Made by a program: the position numbers and the translations under genes
The notes under the pieces: generated by a model
Seen by the model: the letters and a program-made list of their open reading frames with translations, nothing else
Databases searched by the model: none
What the model was told of the DNA's origin: nothing
Shown: positions 47,984-58,972 of the stretch, one piece after another
How the letters are laid out: every line of letters starts with the position of its first letter
Numbering within the stretch: the stretch's first letter is position 1
NCBI GenBank assembly: GCA_905221605.1
Contig: CAJNDS010000802.1
Span: forward strand, 1 to 64,000
Length of the DNA stretch: 64,000 bases
Direction: 5' to 3'
DNA from: Symbiodinium natans
Lineage: Eukaryota > Sar > Dinophyceae > Suessiales > Symbiodiniaceae

Positions 47984-50900
47984 TCACGTTTCGGAGGCTC
48001 TGTGTCCGCTACTTGCGCTACTTGCTCTTCGCCGCCCTCGACAAATCTCTTCGCTCCCACCATCCCATCCCCACATCCCATGCCCATCCTTGTTGTCAGG
48101 ATCCTCTTTCCAGTTCCAGAAGAAGGAGCCATGGGAGGCGCCCCTCAGCAAAAGACGAGGCTACAAAACTGAGGCTTCATTGAACTCGGAGCTTAGCTTC
48201 TCAGAGTTTTGGTTCAATGAGGTCTCAAGCCAGGTCGAGTTGAAGGATTGTGCTTGGATTCCACGAACAAAACTGCTAGATTTGTCGGGTGGCTTGAAGG
48301 CCTCCTGCTGCTGTACTCCGAAGATACTGAGAACGGTGTCCTCGACATCCGGGCGGTCAGCACCCTCTGAATCCGACAGCTGATCATGTTTTGACTTTCG
48401 AGATGAGCAGCAGCTACAGGCCGTCCTCATCTAGATCGCCGCAGGTGCACCACGTGGCTTGACCAAGACCAAGTGACCATTCCCCTCAGGGCAAGAATGT
48501 GCAAGAATGTGCAGATGCAACTACAAAAACAGGCGATGCCTCCCTGATCCTCTCTGTATGGGCGGGATCTGCATTCACCCGCAACATGCCTGGCCTGCGA
48601 CCATGGGGTAGAGCTTGAACATCTCCGTGTTGGCCTGCATCACGATGCTTCGGTATGCTTTTTCACGCTGGGGTCCACAATGGTCCACATCTCATCTGAA
48701 TTGACTGGTGCTGCGAATACCATGAAGCGCATTACCGCAAGGAAGCCTTCCTTGGGGGGCTCCTTTATTCATGTCTTTTGCCTGAGGAGGTAAAGAGTGC
48801 AAACTTAGAGCTTAGGGGATGAAGCACGGTTTTTCAAGTTTACATCTGCTACGTAAGCAAACATGAACCAGGCCTTCCAGAGAATTGCTTTTAGTTTTTG
48901 TTTAATTGAAAGTTTTCATACATTTACCCTGAAGCTGTGCCTCGACGGCTCGAAGTTGCTCTGCGAAGGTCTTGCCGTGGAATTGGTTCTCGAAGCCTTG
49001 GCAAACTTGGCGCTCTTTGCATTTCATAACATTCAGGGCCATTCAGGGTCGTTGGAAAGTGAGGGACTAAACACAAGTTATCTTACTTCAAACATCCCCA
49101 CCTTAGGGATTTGGATTGCAGGGAGCCTCTGGGTTGGGCACTTCAGGGAGTCTCTGGGGTTGGGAGACTCTGGGGTTGGGCACTCCAGGGAGACTCTGCG
49201 TTTGGGGGTTGCGCCTTCAGGCGTTGGGCACTCCAGGGAGATCTCTCGCATTGGGCATTCCAGGGAGTCTCTAGGAGTAGCCGGGCGAGGAGAAGAGGTC
49301 CCTGCAAGGAGAAGAGTTGAGTTTACAATCTAGCAACCCCACACCGAAGGTGGGGAAAAACAGCCACTTACAATACCTCTCAGCTTGCCGGCGGAGTGCA
49401 GTGGTAGCAATGCACGTCGAAGCACACATTGCGGTGTTTGCCCTTCGTGGACTTCGCCCACTTCTGGATGAAGCCTTCCTCTCCTGCGCATCATACTTGG
49501 TAAGAGTCATCTCCGGCCCCGGTGCGATGATTGGGTGTCAGCAGCAAGCTGCCACCGCTCGACGAACTCTAGGATGGAGTCAAGAAACGGTCGTCACAGT
49601 CAAAAAATGACAACATGAGCTCTGACACAAGTCCAAACAACTCCTTCTGGGCGCTGGAAGACGGGCAGCACTACGGCCACCCTCTGTGCGTCCATGCCTG
49701 CCTTATGTCTCCAGCATGGGGCCATGGGGTCTCAGCAGAACAGAGAGGGCACAAAAGCCAGCTTTGCAGGTGGCCTTCCGTATGACATCCACGGCCTTGG
49801 AGTAGTACCTCTGCCACAAGAATGCACTGAGACTTCCTCCTTTTACTTCCTTGACAACATCAGCATGGGATGGCGTGGACTTGAAGCTGGCAGTCCAAGT
49901 GACGAGATGAGGGCTTTGGCCGGAACCTCTCCGGATGGCTCGTTGCACACCGCGATGCCGGTGACGCACGAGCGCTGGGCATAGCGCTGCGCTAGAATCT
50001 GCCAGAGCACCAGGACCCATACTATAACACAGATACACACTGACACGGCATCAGAGTGGATGGCGCATGCAATTGAGAGGTGACCCTTGCCTGCAGCACT
50101 TTGAGTGAAGCCTTTCAGCAGCTGTCTTGTACAACAGATGTGCGCTAAAAAGCTTCCGTACTACTTCGGCAGTTAATACTCAATACCTGGTCTAGGAAGT
50201 AGACTGGCCTGGAAATCCCAATGCGACCAGTGCCACCGGCTCTCAGGACGCTGGCGACGGCCACACGGGGCCTCCAAGGTCGGAGCTAAGAGATGTTAAG
50301 AGTGCATGCCTTGCACCTTGCACTTACGGGGCTCGCAGATGAGGGTTGAAGGAACTGAGGGCCTAAGACTTCTCAGGGCTTTCGGGCAATGTGTGACTTA
50401 GCGTAAGCCAGAAAGATTCCGTCGGGCAAGTGCTTCCAGCTGCCTGTGCACACCAAGCTACGCTTCAACTGCCGGGGAGGAGATTATCTGCCTTACCCAG
50501 ACGGCACGCCGCCTCTGGGCTCTCGCCACCGGGGCACCCATGCAGATCAAGCACGATCTGCAGATTAAACTCCTGAAAAACATGCTTTTTCAAGAGACTT
50601 TCTGGGGAGATTTGAGCAACCCTTGTCAAGCTCAGAGCTCCTCGGCCCACGAGACAGCTCGGTCAATGTAGTCCAACGCCGGACCGACATAAGGCTCCTT
50701 TGGCCTCTACGACTCTTCAGAGACTCTACCACAAGAAAGTGTCTGGCAGTTGCCCCTTCGAGGCTGGTTTCTTTTTTGGTAGCAGGCCTCGGCTCGGTCA
50801 CCACCCAGTAGCCGAAGGGCAGGCGGACGGAGTTGAGGCCGCAGCTGCGCACCCGCTGAAAATCTGCCTCACCAGCAAATTCCCCGCGGTGGCTCTTTGC

Positions 50901-51905
50901 AGCTGCATCTCTTGTGCCGATCCTACATGCAATGAGTAGCTTCAGCGCTCCGCACGGCTGCCTAGAAACGACACACCGAAACAATGCGCCTTGGTTGTGT
51001 GAGTCTCGCGGTGGGATCGCACCACTTCGGCTGCTCCCATCTTGCCCATTTTTGCGGCTAAGCCCTGCAGCAGCACGCACGTGCATCGATGGAGTGCTGG
51101 AGAAAAACCGGGAAACAGATCATTGGCATTCACAAGGTTGGGCCGCAACAGTCTTGCAACAAAGGGACAACAAGCGAGCAATGGATGAACAAGACTGAAC
51201 GAGTCTATGAAAAGAGGAGATGCATCATTCTACAGGTGAGCGAATCAAGGAAACCAAAGGCATTGGCATGCACAAATGGAGCACAAGGGAGCAATCACAC
51301 TCCGAACAACGACCGCCCAAGGCAGCGTGAACATACTCTGGCTCTGCCCAGGCAGCCTTCATGATGTCCCATTCGCATCGTGCCTTGCTGAAGCATTTTG
51401 AACAGCTGGCTACGCGAAAAAGATCCGATGAACTCCGATGCACTCCGATGAACTCCGATGACTCTGACGCATGGGTGCAGGGGGCGCCTCGCTTTTATCC
51501 TTCAGCGGGTGCTGCATGAAGAGGGGGTAGGATGGCCCAGGCTCCAAAAGGAGCCAGCCGCCAAGATTCACGCCTGCGCAAGAAGAGCAACATCTTCAGC
51601 TGTGGATCCTGATCTATCCTGATAATAGCCGGCCCTGGGGTGCCTTTCCATGGCTGATCCAAGCTGTCGCGGACTTGCGCCATGGTGATGGCTCCAAGAT
51701 TCTGCTCCAAGAGCAAGTAGGGCCGCGAAGGGCCGTTGAGAGTAAAAAGTGTAGGATGCAGAAGTACATCTTGTTGCAACATGGTTTTCCATCCATGATG
51801 TCTTGGCCTACTGGCGGGGAGTTTCTGCACTCCTCGCTGGGCGGACAGCAAAGGCAACAGTGGGATCGACGACACAAACTGCAACACAGCTGTGCCCAGT
51901 TCCAT
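47984..51905 (-). CDS. GH5 exo-beta-1,3-glucanase-like glycoside hydrolase, about 17 exons
   Basis: Exons (minus): 51573-51488 (VNLGGWLLLEPGPSYPLF), 51383-51357, 50894-50796 (GLNSVRLPFGYWVVT), 50697-50641 (EPYVGPALDYIDRAVSWAE), 50572-50513 (IVLDLHGCPGG), 50271-50209 (CGRR..WHWSHWDFQ), 49998-49921 (GIAVCNEPS, acid/base Glu), 49810-49775, 49683-49644, 49568-49518, 49474-49400 (VCFDVHCYH), 48996-48929, 48635-48599, 48484-48422 (EWSLGLGQATW, nucleophile Glu), about 48309-48231 and 48143-47984 (GSFFWNWK), then stop. Lengths and phases agree, except that about six expected residues are missing before ILAQRYA. The order matches fungal/oomycete-type family 5 exo-1,3-beta-glucanases. A signal-peptide-like start, MELGTAVLQFVSSIPLLPLL at 51905, is on a provisional first exon. 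Donors are mostly GC, three GA, one GT. Likely a secreted enzyme that cleaves beta-1,3-glucan. Confidence 0.88.
49112..49275. repeat. Minisatellite, GGGCACTCCAGGGAG-type unit
   Basis: About six degenerate units built on TTGGGCACTCCAGGGAGTCT with variable spacers. It lies inside the GH5 intron between 49400 and 48996. The plus-strand translation VGHSRESLG repeats is not considered protein. Confidence 0.85.
51426..51464. repeat. 10-bp tandem repeat in a GH5 intron
   Basis: Four units of CCGATGAACT type (one with CACT) within the 104-bp intron 51487-51384 of the GH5 gene. Confidence 0.9.
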
Positions 51906-52143
51906 GCCTAATCAGCAGACAGGCCTGCACGTGTGTGAGAAGCCCTACTAAGCAACTTAGCCCTGCTTTCTGCCACACGAATTGCGCGTCATGTCTGTAC
52001 AATGAGAGCGATATTTATGACAACCACAAACACGACCACAACAACTCCTCCTACCACACTCCTACTCCTACTACTGCCAACTACGCACTACGCACTACGC
52101 CGAGTCACTACGCACTTAGCTGCAAACTAGTCCTACGCCTATG

Positions 52144-52232
52144 CCTACTCCTACTGCTGCTGCTCCTGCTGCTACTGCTACTGCTCCTGCTGCTACTGCT
52201 ACTAACTCCTACTACTACGACGACGACTAATT
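52144..52232. repeat. CTG/CTA/CTC trinucleotide repeat
   Basis: Mixed CTR/CTC triplets, then ACT and CGA triplets. The plus-strand frame through it gives a run of about 24 Leu and then Thr, which reflects the repeat. Confidence 0.9.
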
Positions 52233-52667
52233 ACTACTCTTACTGCTCCTGTTTCTGCTACGGTTCCTATTGCCACTACCGCTACCTTAAAATATCTTCT
52301 AATTACTTCTACTACGACGCCCTCAGCTACAACGACGAGTTGTTCGGGTTCTTCGGGTTTGGGGCTTTGTTTGTTTTGAAATCTGGACGTGAGGTTCTGG
52401 ATCTGCCATTTTGCTCATATATCGCACGGGTCCCTCGAGTCTGCACAAAAGGGGAGCCGGCTGGAGGCTTGCATCCTCGGAAGCCCGTGGTAGGAATTTC
52501 CTGTGACATTTCGTAGAACCTGCTTGCAATCACCACGGGGCTACATGGGATGCACGGTGGTTGCAATGCTCTTCTGTTGGAAGCAGATGCACCACGTCCA
52601 GAGCTGGAATGTCATCTTCCAGCTCTGCTCCTACCTACAACTGGAGCTTCCTTTGGAATCTCCACTG

Positions 52668-53266
52668 CTAATAAGGCTTCTCAAGACAGGGGCGCCCTAT
52701 TCCAATAAACTTCCATTTTGCAAAGGAGGCATTCTCTGAATTGTTCATCAAGAAGCCGATATAGAAGTGAGGCAATTCGCGAAGCAACGCGTTTAAACTG
52801 AATTCGAGACAGGCTCTTTGCTCCGTCAGATCTTCTACGCGAAAGGTGCCGGTGAGAGGAGGCCGGGGCAATCTGTACATGGTTCCAGGCCTTGCTCCCC
52901 CTTCTTTAAGCCTGATGCTCAGAGTCGTGCTCAGAGTCATGCGAGATGCTTGGGAGGCGAAGCCCCCATATTCCTGCTGAGGACGCAATGTCTCTCTCCT
53001 TGACCTTTACCGATTGCCGTGGAGAGTGAAAGAGCTGATCCTTGAGATATCAAATGCATGTAAATCATGTAAAGCTCCTCCTCCGAGTTCAAAACCCCGG
53101 CCTCAAGCGGTATTTCCCTTCGGCTGGAAGAGTCGAAGCCCACGCCAAGCTGCAAGTGGAGGGCGGCTTCCCAGGCTTCCCGATATGTAGCACGCATTTT
53201 AGGCTGCATTTTAGGCTGTATGGCTTCACGACAATTCGAACGCTGCGACCGCACAGACCTGCGCAA
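52668..53266 (-). CDS. Unknown gene, two well-joined exons
   Basis: The upstream exon reads REAWEAALHLQLGVGFDSSS, then LEAGVLNSEEELYMIYMHLI and ALSLSTAI, ending at a consensus-like GT donor (G|GTAAAG, about 53011). The second exon starts after GGCTTAAAG (about 52908) in phase and reads EGGARPGTMYRLPRPPLTGT, then RVEDLTEQRACLEFSLNALL and FLMNNSENASFAKWKFIGIG to a TAG at 52668. No family is recognised. The start is not located; in-frame sequence before ATYREAW contains the repeated word CCTAAAATGC and may be untranslated or intronic. Confidence 0.6.
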
Positions 53267-53745
53267 GCATCAAACTCCGAGCAGGCTGGCCTCCGTCTGC
53301 CTTCTTCATACCCCCTGTCACGCTTTCATCAACAAACTCAAGAAACATGGCAAGCTCAAACCTCAAGCTCATGGTGATGGACATAGCTTTCCGCCGCTCC
53401 TGAGGCCGGCGTCTTGTGGATGCCTGCCTTCAACGCCTCCTCACCTGAGTCTCCAAATGTCAGAACGGAAGTCCTAAAGGTCACGACGTGCGACACTGGA
53501 ATCACTGGAACATGTCAGTCACAAGCACGACTGAACCATCCATCTCGCCGAAGTGACGATAAGTGCTTCGGGCCATGTGAGGGTCCAAATCCGAGTTCGG
53601 GAAGTCACGCTGGAGCAGCTGGGCCCAAACCTGCGCCACACGAAAACCAAACTATCACAAGACGGTAAACCTGCTCATGGAGATGAGCGGCGCTCTGTAA
53701 TGCCTAGCTCCTAAGCAGCTACGAGTACGGTGTGGAGGCTTCCTC

Positions 53746-54343
53746 ATGCATCACGAGAGGCAGGCGCGGGGGGCTGCTGCCCATGCCATCAGCACAGGCA
53801 GGCTCCAAGCGAGGAGGCGCTTAAAAGACTGTGAAGTCGTGAAGGGGTTTTGCACAGCTCGCCACATGATCTGCCTGGTCCTCTGCGATTGCTCGGAAGG
53901 AGGGCCAGACAGCCTCACAGCGAGCCAGCGACCGGAAGTCCAGGAAGGAGAGGATCAGCTGTACCTTGAGGAGTTTACGCCAGATTGCACGGCTTGTAGG
54001 CTCAGGGGTCAGAAGCCACTGCAGTGGACTTCTCTTCGTATTCTCTTCGTCGTTCGTGAAAACTCAGATCGCTCTCAGGACTCAAGGCAATAAAGAGATG
54101 CCCTTTAAGAAGCTGAAGGAACATGCCGGTTCTCAACCGCACAGGGTGCATGGATTTAAGATATCCCCCATTGCAGCGGGAAGGCGTGCCAAACGTGGAG
54201 CAGCTGGATCACTGGCAGCGGCTCCTCTAAAGGCCCTAAATCCGGAAGATACTGACCTTAGCAGGCGTTTTTTTGTGCTCGTAGGTGTAGACAAAATTCT
54301 TTGCTTATTCGTTTTATCGATTGCTTTCGACGATGAGAGCTAG
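53746..54343 (+). CDS. Candidate plus-strand exons, strand uncertain
   Basis: A plus frame ends with EVQEGEDQLYLEEFTPDCTA and CRLRGQKPLQW (to about 54035). A second reads MPFKKLKEHAGSQPHRVHGF and KRGAAGSLAAAPLKALNPED before a GC donor-like TTAGCAGGC near 54263. The minus strand also has a protein-like stretch here (AAASDPAAPRLARLPAAMGD), so the coding strand is not settled. No family recognised. Confidence 0.3.
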
Positions 54344-54853
54344 TGGCACAGCCTAGACCGCATCTGCGGCATTTGGAGGCTTGCTCGCAGCAATCTGGAC
54401 ACGAAGCAGTGGTGCCTGAAGCCGAAACTCAAGCCCGCGAACCACAAAAACCTCTAAAAAACCTCAAGCCCGAGAAGCGCCGATAAAAGCAAATAAGCAT
54501 GGTTTTTTTGGGCAACATCATCTGCAAACCCACGAGCTGTGAACACTCCGTGCCCTGGCACTAGGCCCCACACGCACGAGCTGCTTCACCTAAGCGTCGG
54601 TCGACGAGAACTTCCGATACTTCGCTTCTGGAATTATAAATTGCTGTCACAATTGATTTACGGACTTTTTGGCACATGCTTTTAGTTGTTGATGTGATTT
54701 TGGACGAGCCCGTTGCGCAGAGGACAGTGACGACCACACTGCTTGCGAAAACACGCGAGAGATCCATGAAGGATTAGCCCCCTCCTTCGTGCGCTTGAGC
54801 ACGAAGCCTGGGTCTAAGCGTGCGCCCTGGAGGTGTTTGAGTTTGTGCTTCCA

Positions 54854-54854
<1 letters not shown>

Positions 54855-54907
<53 letters not shown>
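54855..54907. repeat. (CA)n microsatellite
   Basis: About 53 bp of uninterrupted CA. Confidence 0.95.
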
Positions 54908-54910
<3 letters not shown>

Positions 54911-54966
54911 CTTGAAATGTGCGTGCGCGAGTTCCCACGAGCTGAGGTCACGGCCCTGCACCTCCG

Positions 54967-54985
54967 CCCCCCCCCCCCCCCCCCC
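54967..54985. repeat. C homopolymer, about 19 bp
   Basis: CGCC is followed by an unbroken C run. The length may be imprecise because of sequencing error. Confidence 0.9.
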
Positions 54986-55371
54986 GCTCCCACGCACCAT
55001 CATCAGGCGCAGAAAGGACAGAGGTCCAGTCAGAATTGCAGACTATGCAGATTATTGCACACTCATGGGAATTGACTAAGTCACCCTCATCTCACGACTT
55101 TGCCTCGGTCATGTGATAAGCCTTCCTGCCCAATTTCGTGAGGTTTCGAGAGCGTGAAGACTGAAACTTAATTTGATCACGAACTTTCAGGCCCAGGACC
55201 CCTGCATTTTGCACAGAGACCCCGCCTGTTTGCGTGAGCAACATCAGACATCTGAATGCGTCCACGGACCACTTCTGCACATCCACTAGGTCCTATAGAG
55301 TGAAGCGCCAAGTCCTTGTCACAAATCCTGCGTGAAGGATAATCTAGAGCCAGACTCAGACCCGAAGCCGC

Positions 55372-58300
55372 CTAAGCCCTAAGCGTTGGAAGCTGCCCAG
55401 TTGCCAGCAGATTTGGCGTGAAGAGACGCGTCGACAGGCGCTGACCTGTCACCTGGGCAAGTTGCTTGGATGTTCTATAGGGCCGTGGCGGCCCTATAGC
55501 TGGGGGAGAATAACCAAACATCTCTGTCGGCATGTGCTTATGCTCGTGCATGCCACTTTCACTTTCACCCAAACGACGCGGATTGTTGCTGACTGACGCA
55601 AAGCCATTGGCCAACTGGGTTTGCTTCATAATTTTCTGTCCCTGCTTGCTGAAGAGCCGAACGGCGAACTTAGCTTGCCATTGCAATTGAGATGTCTTTG
55701 CTACGGAATGTGACCCCGTCCAACAAGCATTGCAGTTGAGCAGGTGGCGGCGGAGAACTGAGAACTGTCTGCCACGTCTTCTGGGACATGTCGTGGTACC
55801 CTTGCTTCCAGGCGTCTGGACTCAACGGCATCGCACGGCCAGCTTTGGCGATGTGCTTCTCGATGGCCCGGCGCTCGTAGCTCCAACCGTCCGAAGCCAA
55901 CACAGGGTCCCTGCCCAGCTCAAAGACGCTCAAAGCAAGTTCCGAAGGTTCCAGCAGGTTCCCCTCATATTCCGCTCATGGCTCAGCGGTACATGGTTAC
56001 ATGGTGACGAATATCTGAAACCTGTGCTGCGCCTCATGATGCCGTGGGTGAGTGGACAAACCAAGGATGGCAGGAGCTCCCAAACGACAATGCGCTTGGC
56101 AAACTGCTGCCCGTTTTGCCCGTCTCCTGGAGATGGACAGCCTGGCGCCACAAGGCCGGAGCAGCACGGGCAATGATTTAGACAGCTTGTGCTTCTACAG
56201 GCCACTCTGCAACGACCTTCTCAGGAAGACTTGAAAAAGTCAAGCCTATGGGCGCTGCTTTGTAGGCCGAGATCTCCGCCTGCATTCTGGATGTTTCGGA
56301 TGCCGACTTAATACGGTTTTGCTGCAAATGTGTCACGATGGGTTTTAGCTGCTGGGAGTGCTGACGAATGAGTGGCGGGTTTCTGAAAGCTTCGTACGGG
56401 TTCCGAACTCTCACACAGACCCAAAAAACATTTTTAACAGGATTCAGAATTAAGGGTTTCGCCACAGGATTCTCAACGCACCAGGCACGGCATCTCTAGG
56501 GGGTGGGCACTCCGGCCTGCAGCCGGTGATTCGAGGCTCGGAGCTCTGCCAGGTCCTTGGCACTTGGCACAAAAATCACAAGGCTGGCTTCCATGGTACA
56601 AGAGTTTTATCTGGGTCCCCATGCTTTCTCCTGAATATGCAGTATTCGTTTTAGCCGGCTTCAAATGGCCTTGTGCTTACTTCTGCCTTGCCCACTTCTT
56701 GGCTTTCAAGCCCCAATTTTTAAGAAGATGCTGCAATCACCAGTTCAAGAGCGGAAGCTGTGGCTCGGGCCTGGCGGGCACGCTCCAAGAGGCGCTTGAG
56801 CTCCTGGACCTGGCCGACATCAATCTTTTGAACGTCATCAACACTAACGATGTTCTCTTGCGAGCGTTAAAGAACCTCTTTGAACTTCTGGAGAGTCCCT
56901 TGATCTCGGCTGGGCTTGGGCTCCAGCATTCTCAGCCACGTTCTCGCTGGCTGCATTCTCCACAAGCGAGGCACGTGCCCCGAAACGCAAGGAGCTGAGC
57001 GTCTCCCCAGCATTGTCTGCATGTGGGGAGACTGTGATGAGCACCTTTGCAAACGAAACAACTACAAGCACCACAATGCTCTGCGGTCTGATAGCCTGCG
57101 CGAACTCGATAAGCCTAATTACATTGAACTGTCCCACCCCGCTGGCAGGTTCGGCTTCCTTATCTGCAAATCCGCGAGGTCACTCCCTAGTTGCCTGTGA
57201 ATGGAGAGCCCGTAGCCTTGCCTGCCTTGTGTCTGTAGTCTCTTTACCTCGAATCATATCTCTTGGCCGAGCATCTGCAGTGCGCGCATTTCCTCCCAGG
57301 CAATTTCGCAACAAGTGCGTAAGCTTCGAGTCTCGATACCTCCCACAAAAAAGGCAACGTTGAAGATGAACAATTCACTATGCTCTTTGCCTAGGCACTA
57401 CGACTGTCCTTCAGATGAGGCTCTGAAATAAGGCCCTGGCGGAACGTGCTTCAGCTTGTGCGCCAAGGCAAAGATAACTTGACCCAGTGCAAGCAGGCTC
57501 TTGTTGATGCTTTTGGCCTCTCGCAGGCTCAGAGTGCAAGACGATCGGTGCGCGACTTTCCACTTCCTGCTGCGTAATCATCTTTCGGGCATGCGTGCAA
57601 TTGCGTGCCTTTGAGACATATACACTGCTAGCAACAGTGACGCACGAAATCATCGTTCTTTGATGGATGCTCTGGTCATGGGCCCCTAGAACCACGGATG
57701 TAATCATCAGTTGCGCATGGATGATGCCTCAGTGGTTGGATGCACTGGTCCTGGCTACCACCCCTTTCCAACCCCCTCTTCTGCCCGACTGCCGGGCGCG
57801 GCTCCTGTGCCATGTGTCGTGTTTCCATGCGGGGCTTCTCACTCAGCTCTTGCCCGTCATCTGAAATCTGGCGGGGCTCGGCTCAAACTTTGCCAGGGCG
57901 TCTCCGCGATCCCTCCGGTTGTGGACACTGGAGGTTGAGCCAATGATCCAACTTGTGTTGCCAGATGCTGCTGTGAAGACAGGGCCACACCACCTCTATG
58001 ACTCTAGGAAACTGCGACAGCAGAATCTAAGCGCCTCCGACAGCTGCGTTCCTGCGACGCCGGTCTTCGTGACACGCTCGGAGCCTGCAAGGTCAACCTT
58101 GGTTGGATGCCTCTTGCGGATGCCGCACCACGTTTGCTTCAAGAGCCAAATTAGCCACAATTTCGCCGAGTCGCGAGATAGAGCTGACCAAACTTCTGTC
58201 GCGATTGATCGACCTGAGATGCAGCTCCAAGCAGCTTGAAGAACCAATTAGCTGATATGGCAGTGATTTTGCATGGGGAATTTGCCCAACTTCGCCTCAC

Positions 58301-58924
58301 TTGCCTCGCTTGCCCCAATTTGCCACTCTTTGCCCACGAGAGGTGTCTGGATCGTCTCACCCACCTCCCCTCCCTCACCCACTCCGCTTCTAAGACATGA
58401 TCCAAGTGAAGCAAGTGCTGTGCTCGCACAACAGCTGACTCACGTTGGCATACTGGCATACTGCTCTGCAGAGTCTTGAGTTCACCCGCCTGTTCTTAAC
58501 AGCCCTGCCTTGCAACGCTCGATGCGCATCGGCACATGTTTTTTTTTTGGGATCCTCATAAGTCCCTTCACACCGGCAAATAGCAAGGGGGGGAAGGGGT
58601 CGGGGAGGGGGCGAGTGAGGCAAGTGAGGCAAGTGGCATAAACTCGATCAGTGCCCCACACTGCTACATATGCTTCTTTAGCGCATCGTTGCACTGAGTC
58701 ATGTGCCATTTTGCGCAGCCGTCTGTCCCCTATCGCTAACTAATGCGCTCTGAGCGGCTCGGTTCAGCACCGTCACAATGAAGACCGCGTGGCTCCGTGA
58801 GGAGTTTCGATTCATCTTTGTTTCAGCCTAGATGCGGTGTTTGCAGTTGAAGTCTAAGTTTATCTCAAGCATCTCTGTGCTCCAGACCAACTTCTGAGAG
58901 CAAGATGCCCTCGACTTCCTTTAA

Positions 58925-58972
<48 letters not shown>

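Larger units (their letters stand above)
54345..55371. other. Repeat-containing interval, no supportable gene
   Basis: Contains a (CA)n array and a C homopolymer. The minus frame 54561-54767 and neighbours have no recognisable domain. This is probably the 3' intergenic region of the kinesin gene. Confidence 0.35.

Noticed and set aside
48863-49333. 156-codon plus ORF with GHSRESLG repeats
   Set aside because: The repeats are a translation of the minisatellite, and the segment overlaps GH5 exons on the minus strand.
51803-52516. 237-codon plus ORF with a poly-Leu stretch
   Set aside because: The Leu and Thr runs come from CTR/ACT triplet repeats. Its start overlaps the 5' part of the GH5 gene on the opposite strand.
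58125-58200. Minus-strand SSISRLGEIVANLALEA stretch inside a kinesin intron
   Set aside because: It looks helical but would interrupt the join GQLYL to VDLAGSER, which matches the kinesin consensus exactly and is in phase.
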